Shown piece after piece: positions 20,768-30,381 of a stretch of DNA of 36,751 bases (position 1 is its first letter; every line of letters begins with the position of its first letter). Below the pieces are notes generated by a model. It searched no databases, was not told where the DNA came from, and saw only the letters and a program-made list of their open reading frames with translations. The stretch is from Fennellomyces sp. T-0311 (Eukaryota > Mucoromycota > Mucoromycetes > Mucorales > Lichtheimiaceae), in contig JALLLT010000107.1 of NCBI GenBank assembly GCA_025266875.1, positions 1-36,751 of the forward strand. The letters are read 5' to 3'. Both the position numbers and the translations under genes were made by a program.

Positions 20768-22090
20768 ATGAATCCTAATTCAATGAATGCCAACAACGAA
20801 ATGACGACCATGTTCTGGAACATCATTAATACGAATCAACTCTTGCTCAAGAAAGCCAAAGAACGACGTATTGCTCAGGGACGTGTTGTGGCCTTGAAAA
20901 ATGGGAAGAAACTTCGCGCGACCCAGAAGAAAAAACGCAAACATACTGATCGCGACCGCGTATTCTTCCAGCAAATCTTGATGCAAAACTATTTCGCGCC
21001 TAACCCAAGATATGACGAGGAAGTCTTTCGCCGCCGGTACTGCATAAAACCTGAAGTCTTTAGGACTATCATGAAAGAACTCGAAAGCAAGTACCCATTT
21101 TTCCAGCAAAAGCGTGATGCATCGGGCTACCTATCGTTTCATCCCTATGCCAAAGAAACAGCAGCGATGCGAATGTTGGCATATGGTGGAGCTGCTGATT
21201 CCATCGATGAATACTTGAAGATGGCAGAGTCTACAGTGAGAAGCTGCCTGATCAATTTCTGTAATGGTGTCATCGAGTGCTTTGGGGAGGAGTATCTTCG
21301 GTCTCCTACTGAAGAAGACCTGAAGCGCTTGCTTGTAGAAGGAGAGAAGCGTGGCTTTCCAGGTATGCTTCGGTCTATCGACTGTATGCATTGGGAATGG
21401 AAAAACTGTCCAACTGCCTGGTAAGGAATGTATACTGGCAAGGAACGGACTACGACCGTCATATTAGAAGCTGTTGCTTCATATGATACCTGGATATGGC
21501 ACTCATTTTTTGGTGTCCCTGGTTCATGCAACGACATCAGCGTACTGTACAAGTCCCAGGTCTTCGATGACGTTATAAACGGCCATGCTCCATCTGTCAG
21601 TTACTCGATTAATGGCCATGAACATACCATGGGGTATTACTTGGCTGACGGTATCTACCCTCTATGGTCCACTTTGGTGAAAACGGTACCTGCACCACAA
21701 GGTTGGAAAGAACAGGTAAAGGGTAAACATTATAGTATATCGAAGATATTTATTAATATTCAATGTTAGAAATTTGCAACTAAGCAGGAATCTGCTCGCA
21801 AGGACATCGAACGTGCATTTGGTAGTCTTCAGGCGCGATTTGGCATCATTCGACAGCCAGCGCGCGTGTGGAACATCTCAATGCTCTCTAACATCATAAA
21901 AACGTGCATTATTTTGCACAATATGATTGTTGAAAGTGAACGAGACAACTACAAAAAGATTAAAGCGGATGAGTACGAGCATTGCTCGGTTACAGTTGCG
22001 CCATCTTATTCCCGTGGTGGTCCCGCCGGGGAACATGTAGTATATCGCAATCGTAAGTCAGAGGTAGTTGATAGAACAGTTCACTATTAG
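20768..22090 (+). pseudogene. PIF/Harbinger DDE transposase with nonsense codon
   Basis: Exon 1 is 20768-21715, exon 2 is 21770-22090, and the GT..AG intron 21716-21769 keeps phase. A basic start (KKKRKHTDRDR) leads to NPRYDEEVFRRRYCI and YLKMAESTVR. The catalytic triad is visible: Asp in LRSIDCMHWEWKNCP, Asp in YYLADGIYPLWSTLVKT and Glu in ARKDIERAFGSLQARFGI, then NIIKTCIILHNMIVE. An in-frame TAA at 21422-21424 follows CPTAW, where relatives have Gln or Lys. After the TAG at 22088 the same frame continues with a typical family tail (LQKDLMKHI, stop, DLFGDK), so that TAG and the next TGA are probably also later mutations. Translation would stop before the second and third catalytic residues. 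Confidence 0.9.
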
Positions 22091-22236
22091 CTACAAAAGG
22101 ATCTTATGAAGCACATATGAGACTTATTTGGCGACAAAAAGTTCCCTGAGAACGATGCACCAAATAATGCGCCATAAAATAATTAAAAGCACATCCTTTT
22201 CATATACCTTTATCTTATAGTTGAGTGCAATAAGTT

Positions 22237-22242
22237 TTTATT
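22237..22242 (-). terminator. Poly(A) signal of the Harbinger Myb-like gene
   Basis: AATAAA on the minus strand, 3 bp past the stop at 22245, in the convergent gap between the two Harbinger genes. Confidence 0.45.
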
Positions 22243-22244
22243 GT

Positions 22245-23164
22245 TTACTCATACTTCTTGATAATCTTTGCTCTCATTGCCTTGTAGTAAAGGAGCTGCT
22301 CATCATCAAGGCCCTGCAGGCACATACTCATGATGGCGTGCTCTGCCATCATCGTAGCACTCTCTTCGTTGCTCTTGGCGATGGCAAGCTCTTCGGCAGA
22401 CATCATTGGCATGACCTCTTCGAGAAGGTCGTCATCACCTTCTTCATCACCAAGACGTTGCTTCTTGGTCGACTGAGCGGCCTTTTTCGCCTGCTTGTTG
22501 CCAAGGGGTCGCTTCTTGTCCGTCGATGGATCCACAGGTTTGTTTTTCAACTCCTTGTGGTACACCAACCACTTGTTGTGCTCCTTCAGGATGCTCCAAC
22601 AGTGATGCAAGCTGAATACCTCAGAGCTGCCAGTAGGGAGATCTGCGGCGTATTCAGCATCGATTTCAGCTTGCTTTTGAAAAGTAAGTCGTACTAGCAC
22701 ACACTTTAGAGCAGATATTTTACCTTGTCGGTAAGGTTTGAACCACTTAACTCATACTTATTCTCCACTTTCGCGACGCAAGTAGAGTAGTACGAGCAAC
22801 ATCTGGAGATAAGGTTCCAACGGGTTGTAAGCTTGTCGACGCCACGATTGTTGAGGTTGCCGTTCTGCATGAATTTCTCATAGATGAGGTCCCACAGACT
22901 GACACGCGTTCTGTTGGTTCCAATCACCGAGTCCATCGAAGTCGTGAACCACGCATTGACAAGATTGACGTCTTCCTCCCTGGAAAAGTTTTTACTGCGA
23001 GGTCCTTTTGTCTTATTCTTGCCATTGTCTTTGACATTGGCATTGGCATTGGCATTGCCATTGACTTCGTCATTGGCAGTAGCGTCTGTGCGCACTTCAG
23101 GGACTTGGTCTGGGACGTCCGTGACAGTGGCAGTGGAGGAGTTGGGGGTGTTGGCAGTGCTTAT
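22245..23164 (-). pseudogene. PIF/Harbinger Myb/SANT-like partner protein, start codon apparently lost
   Basis: DNA-binding partner that Harbinger transposases need to reach their sites and the nucleus (known for the superfamily). Exon 1 ends at 22725 and exon 2 is 22673-22245, with intron 22724-22674. The SANT-like domain reads NFSREEDVNLVNAWFTTSMDSV and VSLWDLIYEKF; the second exon has HHCWSILKEHNKWLVY, then a Lys-rich stretch and an acidic tail. No ATG lies upstream of the domain. The frame opens after a stop near 23190 and reads ATA at 23164-23162 followed by STANTPNSST, so an ATG-to-ATA change may have removed the start. A six-base repeat coding Asn-Ala lies at about 23035-23060. AATAAA (minus, 22242-22237) sits right after the stop. 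Confidence 0.8.
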
Positions 23165-23360
23165 TTTGTTGATAAAGTAAACAAAGAGTTTATTTTACGC
23201 GTGACAGCTTGGGTGTTAAATTTACAATTTTTTGGCCAAAAAGTTGAACCATTTAACTTTAAATGCCAACTTACACGAACCGTTGCACGAGGATGTTGTA
23301 AAAAATAGTTGTAAAATTAACTTAACAGCGGACTTACGCGGACCGTTGAGGATGCTCTTA

Positions 23361-24238
23361 TCGTGCATGGTGGGTCATATACTGATTGGTGGATTATTCA
23401 TCGTGTATTTTTATAGCAATCGTAAAACCATATAGAGATTGGTGGTAACGAATTCAATTTTATTTCTTGCAATTTAAAAAAGCTATAATCTATGCTATGT
23501 ATATGAAAGGGTCTAAAGCAGCTACGCTAAATGAAAGCAGAGAATGATATAGTGGCTAAAAGTGAAAAGAAGCTAGCAATGATAAAATGAGAGGCCCAAC
23601 AGTCGTCATGAAGACTGGTCATGGCAGCATATAACAGAAAAAGCTCTACATGCTTGTGTAAGAACCGCAAGTGATGAAAGAAAGTACCTTCAGTAAAATA
23701 ATACGCCAGCTGAAATGTGCAAATGGAAGTTGTTTCAGATTGGGTTGCAAATGTACAACAGGCATAGTGAGATGCCTAAATGGCCGCTACGAAGGGAGCA
23801 ATGAGTTAGCAAAAGAGACTTTGAAAGAGCGTTAGGAAAACATTACGTACTTTTATATCGGCAAATCGCGCACGGCTTAATACATTTTCGTTAGTAAAAG
23901 TAACGTGGCCAGTTTTCATATAGCATACCTGATGACGATAAAGGGTACAGTCTTGGGAATAGATTTGTTAGTGAAGAGGAACTGGTAGCAGTGAATTGTT
24001 ACCTGAGCTTTTGAAAGGGCCAGTGGAAGATTGAAAAAAGTGTAAGAAAATGGAAAAAGAAGCAGCAATAACAGTTTGCAGCAGAAACCAGAATATATGT
24101 GTAACTATGCATCTGCTGGAAATAAAAGGCCCTACTGCACCTGATGCCTTCACTTCTTTATCCACCTATTGTATCCAAGTCAAATGTAAATTTATCAGTA
24201 GTTTTGGGTGTGTTAGCTGTTTACTAGTGGTACAATAG
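23361..24238. other. Non-coding stretch before TNP2 unit A
   Basis: About 880 bp with no supported gene. Purine-rich with scattered short ATGAAAG/GTGAAA motifs. The left end of TNP2 unit A should lie here, but I find no terminal repeat. Confidence 0.4.
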
Positions 24239-25370
24239 ATGCCTCGCTCTTCTGCTCCAACCACCACCCATGAAATGCCCACCACCACCCAATTCGTCCG
24301 CCCTGCTATGGATGAAGAGCGTTCTCAGAAGCGCCTTCGCGGAGTAGAGGTGGAAAATGCTGAACAGGAGTGCTTGCAGCTTCAGGACCGCGTCTGGCAG
24401 TTGAAGGCGCGAAATCTCGCTCTAGAACGGCAAGTGGATTCGATGGGTGACGTGCTTGCTCGACAGTCTGTTTTGCTTACCACCAGCACTGTTGTCCTGT
24501 CTGGTGCTGTTGTCCTGCCTGGTGCCGCTGTTCCGCCTGCCTTTGCGGTCCCGTCCGGTGGTGCTTCAGTACCTGGATCCGAATTGCTGTGGCTGGACGA
24601 TTCGAAAGTCTCTGTAAGAAACTGTTAGACTTTATAATAAGTGTGATTAGTAACTTACTGGAGAATAGAAACTAATACAAAAGTATCACGATGTGACTTT
24701 GCCAGCAGACCAGCAGTTTAGGTTCCTTGCTGAGCCCTTCTCATCTCCTCATAATAAGGAGGTGAGAAGAAAGCTTACAAGGTATATCGAAGACTTGGCG
24801 AATGTCTGGATAACCCCAGCAGTGCTGAAGTCGAAGATCTGTAGTTTCCATGGCAATAGATGTACCAGACTGCGTACAACTGAGAAGAAGGCTGCACGTA
24901 AACGACGGTCAGATCGTTGGGCGAATCGCAAGAAGGCCGTAAGAGTTTTGTGAATGAGTATATAGAAATGGTGTTTTGATTGAGGTACTTAGAATTCTAA
25001 ACGTCGTTTACGTGAGTACCGGAAGCATGCTGCCGAGCTTTCGGCATATCCGAACGCCGAAGTTCTTCTGGCGCATGTTGACTGCATGTCTGATGAAGAA
25101 ACAGACATCGACCAGCCCACCACCGGCACAAAGTATGTGACTGCAAAGGTGCCCAAGTGGCGTAATCGTCAGGTGAATTTGTCTTTTTAAATTTCATTAT
25201 ATCCCTTGCTTATTCAGCTGCAGGCAACGGATCTTATACGAACACTTGACGGATATCGTCCTTCAAAGGATTCACATCCTGGCCAACTGGAGCGACGATA
25301 TATCGATGTCGATGTTCCCATGCCTGATGATGCGCGCACAGCGTTGATGGACTGGATAGTTCATGAATAA
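24239..25370 (+). CDS. Companion gene of TNP2/CACTA-like unit A, intact, four exons
   Basis: Exons 24239-24613, 24669-24938, 24993-25172 and 25218-25370, all with GT..AG junctions and in phase, coding 325 residues. The N-terminus is Thr/Pro-rich, then a predicted coiled coil (ENAEQECLQLQDRVWQLKARNLALERQVD, about residues 40-68). A hydrophobic Val/Ala/Pro stretch and a very basic block follow (EKKAARKRRSDRWANRKKA, then NSKRRLREYRKHAAEL), ending acidic. I recognise no named domain. A related gene lies at 30382-31617 beside the second TNP2 transposase (shared KHAAELSAYPNAEVLL / KHDGAVS..YADNVDLL region). It is probably an element-encoded DNA-binding accessory protein, inferred from layout and charge. 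The stop overlaps an AATAAA (25366-25371). Confidence 0.65.
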
Positions 25371-27329
25371 ACAACCCCCCAATGGGGGAACCTTTCTGTA
25401 GGGTAAAAAAATATTGAGGCACTATTTTATTTTTTTTAGTTTAAGCCAGTTTCTTTTTATGTAAAGGAATCACAGTAGTTCTCGCGCCACGATTGCCTCC
25501 GGCTGTATGTTTAATGACCACAACTTGTGTATACAGCCGATGGACAGACAAGATGCAATAGAAATCTGGTTGGGTATATTCGCTCGACCAAGTCTCAATA
25601 TATTGATTGGTGTATTCGTGGACACGATTCTCAGCTTCTTGAAGGTAACGGACAAAGGCAAAGACGTGGTGTATGGGCCGGCCATCAATGAGAAGCGTAT
25701 GTCTGAAAAAGTACTGGATCTCACAGGGCCAGAAGATGACATTCCGCGGGCCTGTTGCGAACAAAATGAGAGCGTGAGCACCTCTACGCGACCGTGCTGC
25801 AAAGCTTCGGTACGTCTGCCCCATAAGCGTGATCGTCGCCATCACCTCGATCAAGCTGCTGACAAGTACCCCTTGGCCGGTCTGATTTTCTACATCGTCC
25901 AGCAGTATGGCAGGATACTATGTACGATAAAATGCCAACAAGCAACGGTAATCATCGAGCGTCATGCGAGAAGAGGGTTTGACTTTTAATGGATAGGCAT
26001 CCGGCGGCAGTAGCTCGCTTCCCTTGACACTGCCAATGGCATCGATATCTGTGGAAAGTGCGTAGAACGTGTGGATGTCGAAGTTCAGTGGCAATTCGGC
26101 AATAGTGTCCTGGATCGGCTGGACCTTATCCATAAAGCGGTTCAAAAATTGAAGATACACAGGAGCGGCACCAAAACGAGTTGCGAACGAATTCACGAAG
26201 TCGCGAACACCTGTCTTTTCCTGGAACTTTCTCATGAACGTGGCCTCGAACGAATCTTTCTGGTTGGCGTCGATGTCTTTCAAATAGCCCTTGTACCTCT
26301 CGAAGCTAAACAACCACCAGCCGTACAGAGAGGAGAAGTCCGCGATTATCTCTGGCAGATGCAAGTGGAGATGCATGTTTGGTGAGATGAACGGGGCATT
26401 GTAGTTCACCTGGACTCCACGGCAAAACTGGACAAGTTCTTCGTCTACAGAAGCAACCTCATCTTCGGTAATGGATGGCCTAACCAAAGTATGACAGGCA
26501 TTGACAAAGTGCAGCTAGTTGCGAAGTTTGTCATGAGGGAGGCGACCGTTCAGCACAATCGGCGAGTATATAAGACACCACGACTTCCAGTCATCTGCTG
26601 TCATAAAGGCAAAGCCGTTCTCGATCTTCCGGTTCAGCGAGACGTAGTCCGGAGGAGGTACAATGGTGTCAGCGATCTTCTGCATTTGTCGCAGGTCTCT
26701 GGTTGTCAAGTCCCGGTCATAGAGCCACTTCTTCGCCATACGTCTCGCCGTATTGAGAAACAAGTTGTGCATAGGGTCAACGATTGTGTAGCGGATTGGA
26801 TCGAAGTAATGTAGGTGATGGAGCTCAGAGTATCGAGCTCCATGATCACGTTCAATTTGGCAGCAAGCGTCTCTTGTTTCGGTGTCCCGCCATAATGTAG
26901 CGTAAGCTTGGTATGCGTCAGGATCCCGAGGAACCCAGGTACTAACGTCAAAGCCAGAATAGTCAATGTGGCCGGTATCAGGAAACGTTGTAAACTGTCG
27001 ATCACATTTATGGCATGCGTTGCAGCTCGCATGGGAGGTAATCCACTGACTTTTCGAGCGGCAGGAATATCACAGGCAACGTTTAGAAGAGGGACTCGGA
27101 CATTCGCACCAGTTGGTACCTCAGCAGTGGCAATGTCAAAACTGGTGTACCATTCCACCAAGTCATCTGTTAAGGGCCTCAAGTAATGGTTCAAGTCTGA
27201 CGTGCTTGCTTCCTTTAGCCTGGGCATTACACCCACAAGAATGACATTCTCCGTTTTGAAATGGTTGGCACGAGGCAGGTTGTTGATTATAAGGTAGATG
27301 ACACCACAAGAGTATGTCGAATTAAGGTA

Positions 27330-29108
27330 ACGACAAATCGGAAAAAATGCGACAAGATGAAAAATTGCGATATCTGGACCAATATACATCCGTTTCAAAT
27401 AATAAAAAAAAGGACATTATAGCTTACTGTGTAAAATTTTTGTATTTTTAGTTCTTGTTTTAAAAAAATGCAAAAAAGTATAGCTGTCTATATATAAAGT
27501 AAAAAAAATTAATTTCATTTTTTTTGAAAAATTTCGGAGATGGAGAACCAACCTAAAAATTATGCTTCGCTATACTCTACACATATCTTCACTGTCTTTT
27601 GCCAAAGGGAAAGAAGGCTACGTTCCTCAACTTTTGCGAAAAGCTCATATAGACGATGCGCAAGCTGTACCTCGTTGTTCTCAAGGTCCGGGCTATAAGC
27701 CACTTGCTGCTTGGCAATCCCCCAGAGTCCCTCAATTGGTTGAAGTTCACAATGGTACGGAGGTGTCTTCATAATCCTGTGACCGTACTTGTTTGCAATG
27801 TTATGAACAGCATAACTAGCCGGATACTCATTGCGTATACTCCTGAGCTTCTGAAGCATCATTGCCCTGGTTACGCGATTGTTTGCATTTGGTTCTGGCA
27901 ATGAAACCCGGTTGTCACGATACCACTTCAGGATTTTGGTAGCATTTGCCTGTGAAGTTGGCTGCGGGTTGATCTTACGGAAATGGTATTTTGCACCATC
28001 CATATGAACATCACATTGGCCATACTTCTTCTTCAACTTGTCGCAAAGTCTTTCAAAGAGCTTCTCGAACAAGCTTGAGTTGAAGTTGCCGTGGTAATCA
28101 TGGTAATCTGGCGTGATCTTTGCAACTTTGACACATTCTGGGAGATCAGCCCACTTCTCCGCAGTGTTTCTTGTTGCAGGACGACCACGCTTAGTGCCAG
28201 CGGATTGGATGTGCCACGTCCCATTCACTGGCCAGATGAGCAAATTCTCTTCAACAATCTCGGCAACAAGATGCCTGGCCACATTTTGTACGGCAATAGC
28301 ACTGAAGATCACCAGCATTGGCTTGCGTCCGGATTTCTTCACTGGTTCTTCGTCTGGAACAAACCATGTTTGTTTGGCGTGGTGATCCAGATGGCAATAG
28401 GATTCATCCAGGAAAATCTCGGGCCTTATTGGTAATCCATCAGCGTTTAGGTTGGCCAGGCGGCGCTCGACATACTTCTGCCGATACGCCACTACTTCCT
28501 CACTATCATGCAGAATGTTTTGGCGGGTTCCTTTTCCAAAACGTAAACCAGCCTTCTTCATATCTTTTCTCATGACGGTAAGCCCAGGCACATCGTAACC
28601 GCTGCCAAGAAGGTGCTGTCGCATACGTTTCGCAGTGAGAGGCTGGCCACTTTTGCAATTGGTGTTGGCGAAATCGCGCATTGACTTGACATAATCAGCA
28701 TCGAGCTCTTTTTCCGGCCGACCTAATTTCTTGCAATCATCAGGTAAAATCCCGTCATTAGAATACTTGATGATAGTTCGAGCCGTTTGGTCTCCAACTC
28801 CAAGGACGTCACATAGCAGGTTCCTGAAGTCAAACTTCTTGGGGTAGACACCTGCTTCTTGTAGCTGCTTCATATATCGATAAACTCGAATAAAGGAGAT
28901 CCATTCATCCCTTTTAATTGGTGCTTGAGAGCGAGTTAAATCGAGTGTCGACATGTTTGAGAAGTGAAATGGGTGTCAAACGAAAGCGCTACGCGTCAGG
29001 AACACGAAAATTTTTATTTCAAGCGGCTAAAATGTCTCCCTGAACATGTTCTATTAATGACAACTTTTTCGAGACGGGGTTTTTGTCGCATTTTTTCCGA
29101 TTTATCTT
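27330..29108. mobile_element. IS630-Tc1-mariner element, 1779 bp, apparently complete
   Basis: Terminal inverted repeats share ATCGGAAAAAATGCGACAA. The left end reads ACGACAAATCGG from 27330 and the right end AAGATAAATCGG inward from 29108; about 26 bp match with two differences. TA flanks both sides (27328-27329, 29109-29110), the target duplication of this superfamily. Deleting the element plus one TA rejoins the TNP2 reading frame (NVDWFSLY / LNSTYSCG). One intronless gene of 464 codons fills it. It is the youngest-looking insertion in the window. Confidence 0.92.
27560..28954 (-). CDS. Tc1-mariner-type DDE transposase, intact, 464 aa
   Basis: One uninterrupted frame with ATG at 28954 and stop at 27560. 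The N-terminal half carries helix-turn-helix type sequence (FRNLLCDVLGVGDQTARTII, then LGRPEKELD and a second HTH-like block GQPLTAKRMRQHLLGSGY). The DDE domain has Asp in EIFLDESYCHLDHHAKQTW, Asp in CDVHMDGAKYH and Glu in PPYHCELQPIEGLWG. About 88 residues separate the second Asp from the Glu, much more than the 34 of Tc1. The insert contains a Lys/Arg-rich helical segment (TRAMMLQKLRSIRNEY). This long spacing recalls the Sailor (DD82E) branch, but assignment needs a tree. With both ends and target duplication intact, it may be functional. Confidence 0.9.
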   Translation of the reverse strand: MSTLDLTRSQAPIKRDEWISFIRVYRYMKQLQEAGVYPKKFDFRNLLCDVLGVGDQTARTIIKYSNDGILPDDCKKLGRPEKELDADYVKSMRDFANTNCKSGQPLTAKRMRQHLLGSGYDVPGLTVMRKDMKKAGLRFGKGTRQNILHDSEEVVAYRQKYVERRLANLNADGLPIRPEIFLDESYCHLDHHAKQTWFVPDEEPVKKSGRKPMLVIFSAIAVQNVARHLVAEIVEENLLIWPVNGTWHIQSAGTKRGRPATRNTAEKWADLPECVKVAKITPDYHDYHGNFNSSLFEKLFERLCDKLKKKYGQCDVHMDGAKYHFRKINPQPTSQANATKILKWYRDNRVSLPEPNANNRVTRAMMLQKLRSIRNEYPASYAVHNIANKYGHRIMKTPPYHCELQPIEGLWGIAKQQVAYSPDLENNEVQLAHRLYELFAKVEERSLLSLWQKTVKICVEYSEA

Positions 29109-29180
29109 TATAGTGAAAACCAATCAACATTGATCGTCAGCAATAGACACTGGGCATTTTTAGAAGAATATGTAAGTAAA

Positions 29181-29306
29181 AAAGTTACAGGGAAACAAAC
29201 AGATAGCCGGGTATATGTTTGTCTTTCTGTAACTTTCAAAAGTTACATATACTTGTAACGAAACTGACTATTATCGAGTATCTGTAAGTTTAAAAGTTAC
29301 AGATAC
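29181..29306. repeat. Cluster of three inverted repeats with TTACAG/CTGTAA arms
   Basis: AAAGTTACAG..AAACA at 29181-29201 is inverted at 29216-29236 (18 of 21). TGTAACTTT at 29228-29236 is inverted at 29239-29247 with a 2-base spacer. GTATCTGTAA at 29278-29287 is inverted exactly at 29297-29306. ACTTGTAA also recurs (29251, 29305). It sits where the TNP2 unit A transposase loses its N-terminus, so it may be the unit's subterminal region or a small palindromic insertion. Confidence 0.6.
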
Positions 29307-30381
29307 TTGTAAGCACCAGCCAATCAGACGTGCCGTATTTTTTGCTATAAAAGGCATTAGCAACCATGCGGTAAACCTTAATCGTTGTGTAATACACCGG
29401 CCGGTTAGAAGCTTTTTTGTAGTAGGGTACACAGATGGGGATACTGGGACGTTGCTTATTGATTTTGGAAGAAGCATCTGATGTTGAATAGCATATTTTT
29501 TTAGCAATAGTATCGCTAATTTTAGTTGCGCAACTGGCAAAATTGGTAGTGGTAATTATGATTATAGCAGCAAAGCATTTTTATTTTCAGAAAGGAGTAT
29601 ACAATGGGTGAAATTTCTATGTGTCTACATAAATCACTAGCGACTAGTCAACCAGGAAAATAACGACGGACGGCGTAAAGAACACCAGAAGGAGTAAAGA
29701 ACTCCGGAGAAAAGGATGGCATAACGATAATTAGAATGGAGAAAGTTAGAAAACATGTATAGTGGAGAAAAAGTAAGCAGATTACCTTACAGTTTTGAAA
29801 TAATACGAGTACAGGCAAGCCTACTCTTAAGATTTTATTAGTTCACTTGCAATGTAGTTTACGAATTATACGCACCTTGATTGATTTAGTTTGCGAAATG
29901 GAGTGATGGCTGCAAAGGAAGAGATGCTGTTAAGAAAAGTACAACAGATCACGCTTTGAGAGGGTGCTTACCATGTTATGATACGCTTGGTGTTCTGGCC
30001 AGAAAAGCTCCGGTGTCAACAAAAAAAGAGGATAATGCCTTGAATACAATCGGTAGTGCTGTGCTTTGGAAAAAGTCAATGATTATATGGAGGCAGCAGA
30101 GAGGAAACAGCACTGTTATTACCTTGGCACCCATGGACTACATTGATAAAACTGAAGAGAAAAAGTTAAAGGAAGAGAAAAGAACCTGAGCTCCATGGTC
30201 GACATTTATAGCCATTGCGACGCTTGCCACGTAACATGGCGGCAGTACCAAATATACAAAGTGTAAACACCATGTTGGAAAGTATCCATTTCATACCGCT
30301 TTATCTTGCCTCAGCTCGCTCCAATTACCATAATATTTGCTGTTTAATTTACGTGAACGCTTATACTTACGCATAGTCTAG
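29307..30381. other. Non-coding stretch before TNP2 unit B
   Basis: A TATAAAA box at 29346-29352 has no gene behind it that I can support. Frames at 29271-29540 (minus) and 29956-30189 (plus) have no recognisable content. The left end of TNP2 unit B should lie here, but no terminal repeat was found. Confidence 0.4.

Larger units (their letters stand above)
20556..23357. mobile_element. PIF/Harbinger transposon, 2802 bp
   Basis: Inverted ends start GAGCATCCTCAACGGTCCGC on both sides and continue for 24 bp with one mismatch. TTA flanks both ends (20553-20555 and 23358-23360), the 3-bp target duplication typical of this superfamily. Subterminal DNA repeats TTGTAAA-type motifs. It contains the usual pair of convergent genes: DDE transposase (plus, 20768-22090) and Myb/SANT-like protein (minus, 22245-23164). 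Both are inactivated by point changes, while the ends remain nearly perfect. Confidence 0.93.
25441..29170 (-). pseudogene. TNP2/CACTA-like transposase A, 5'-truncated, split by mariner element
   Basis: Transposase_21/TNP2-type protein on the minus strand. From the N-terminal side: CLLLTINVDWFS (29155-29111), the mariner element, then STYSCGVIYLIINNLPR, FKTENVILVGVMP, LLNVACDIPAARKVSG, CNACHKC, the YTIVDPMHNLFL motif with its Asp, MHLHLHLPEIIADF, WWLFSFERYKGYLKD and a C-terminal region to 25441. Lesions: a one-base shift near 27045, TAG at about 26516-26514, TAG at 25920-25918, and the mariner insertion. Unit B has more N-terminal sequence (Cys ribbon and acidic linker); here similarity stops at about 29170. 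Removing the mariner and one TA restores the frame. It converges on the companion gene, 70 bp between stops. AATAAA (minus, 25432-25427) follows. Confidence 0.85.

Noticed and set aside
29271..29540. 89-residue minus-strand frame and the TATAAAA at 29346 as a gene
   Set aside because: The frame overlaps the inverted-repeat cluster and has no recognisable sequence; the TATA box has no coding region behind it.
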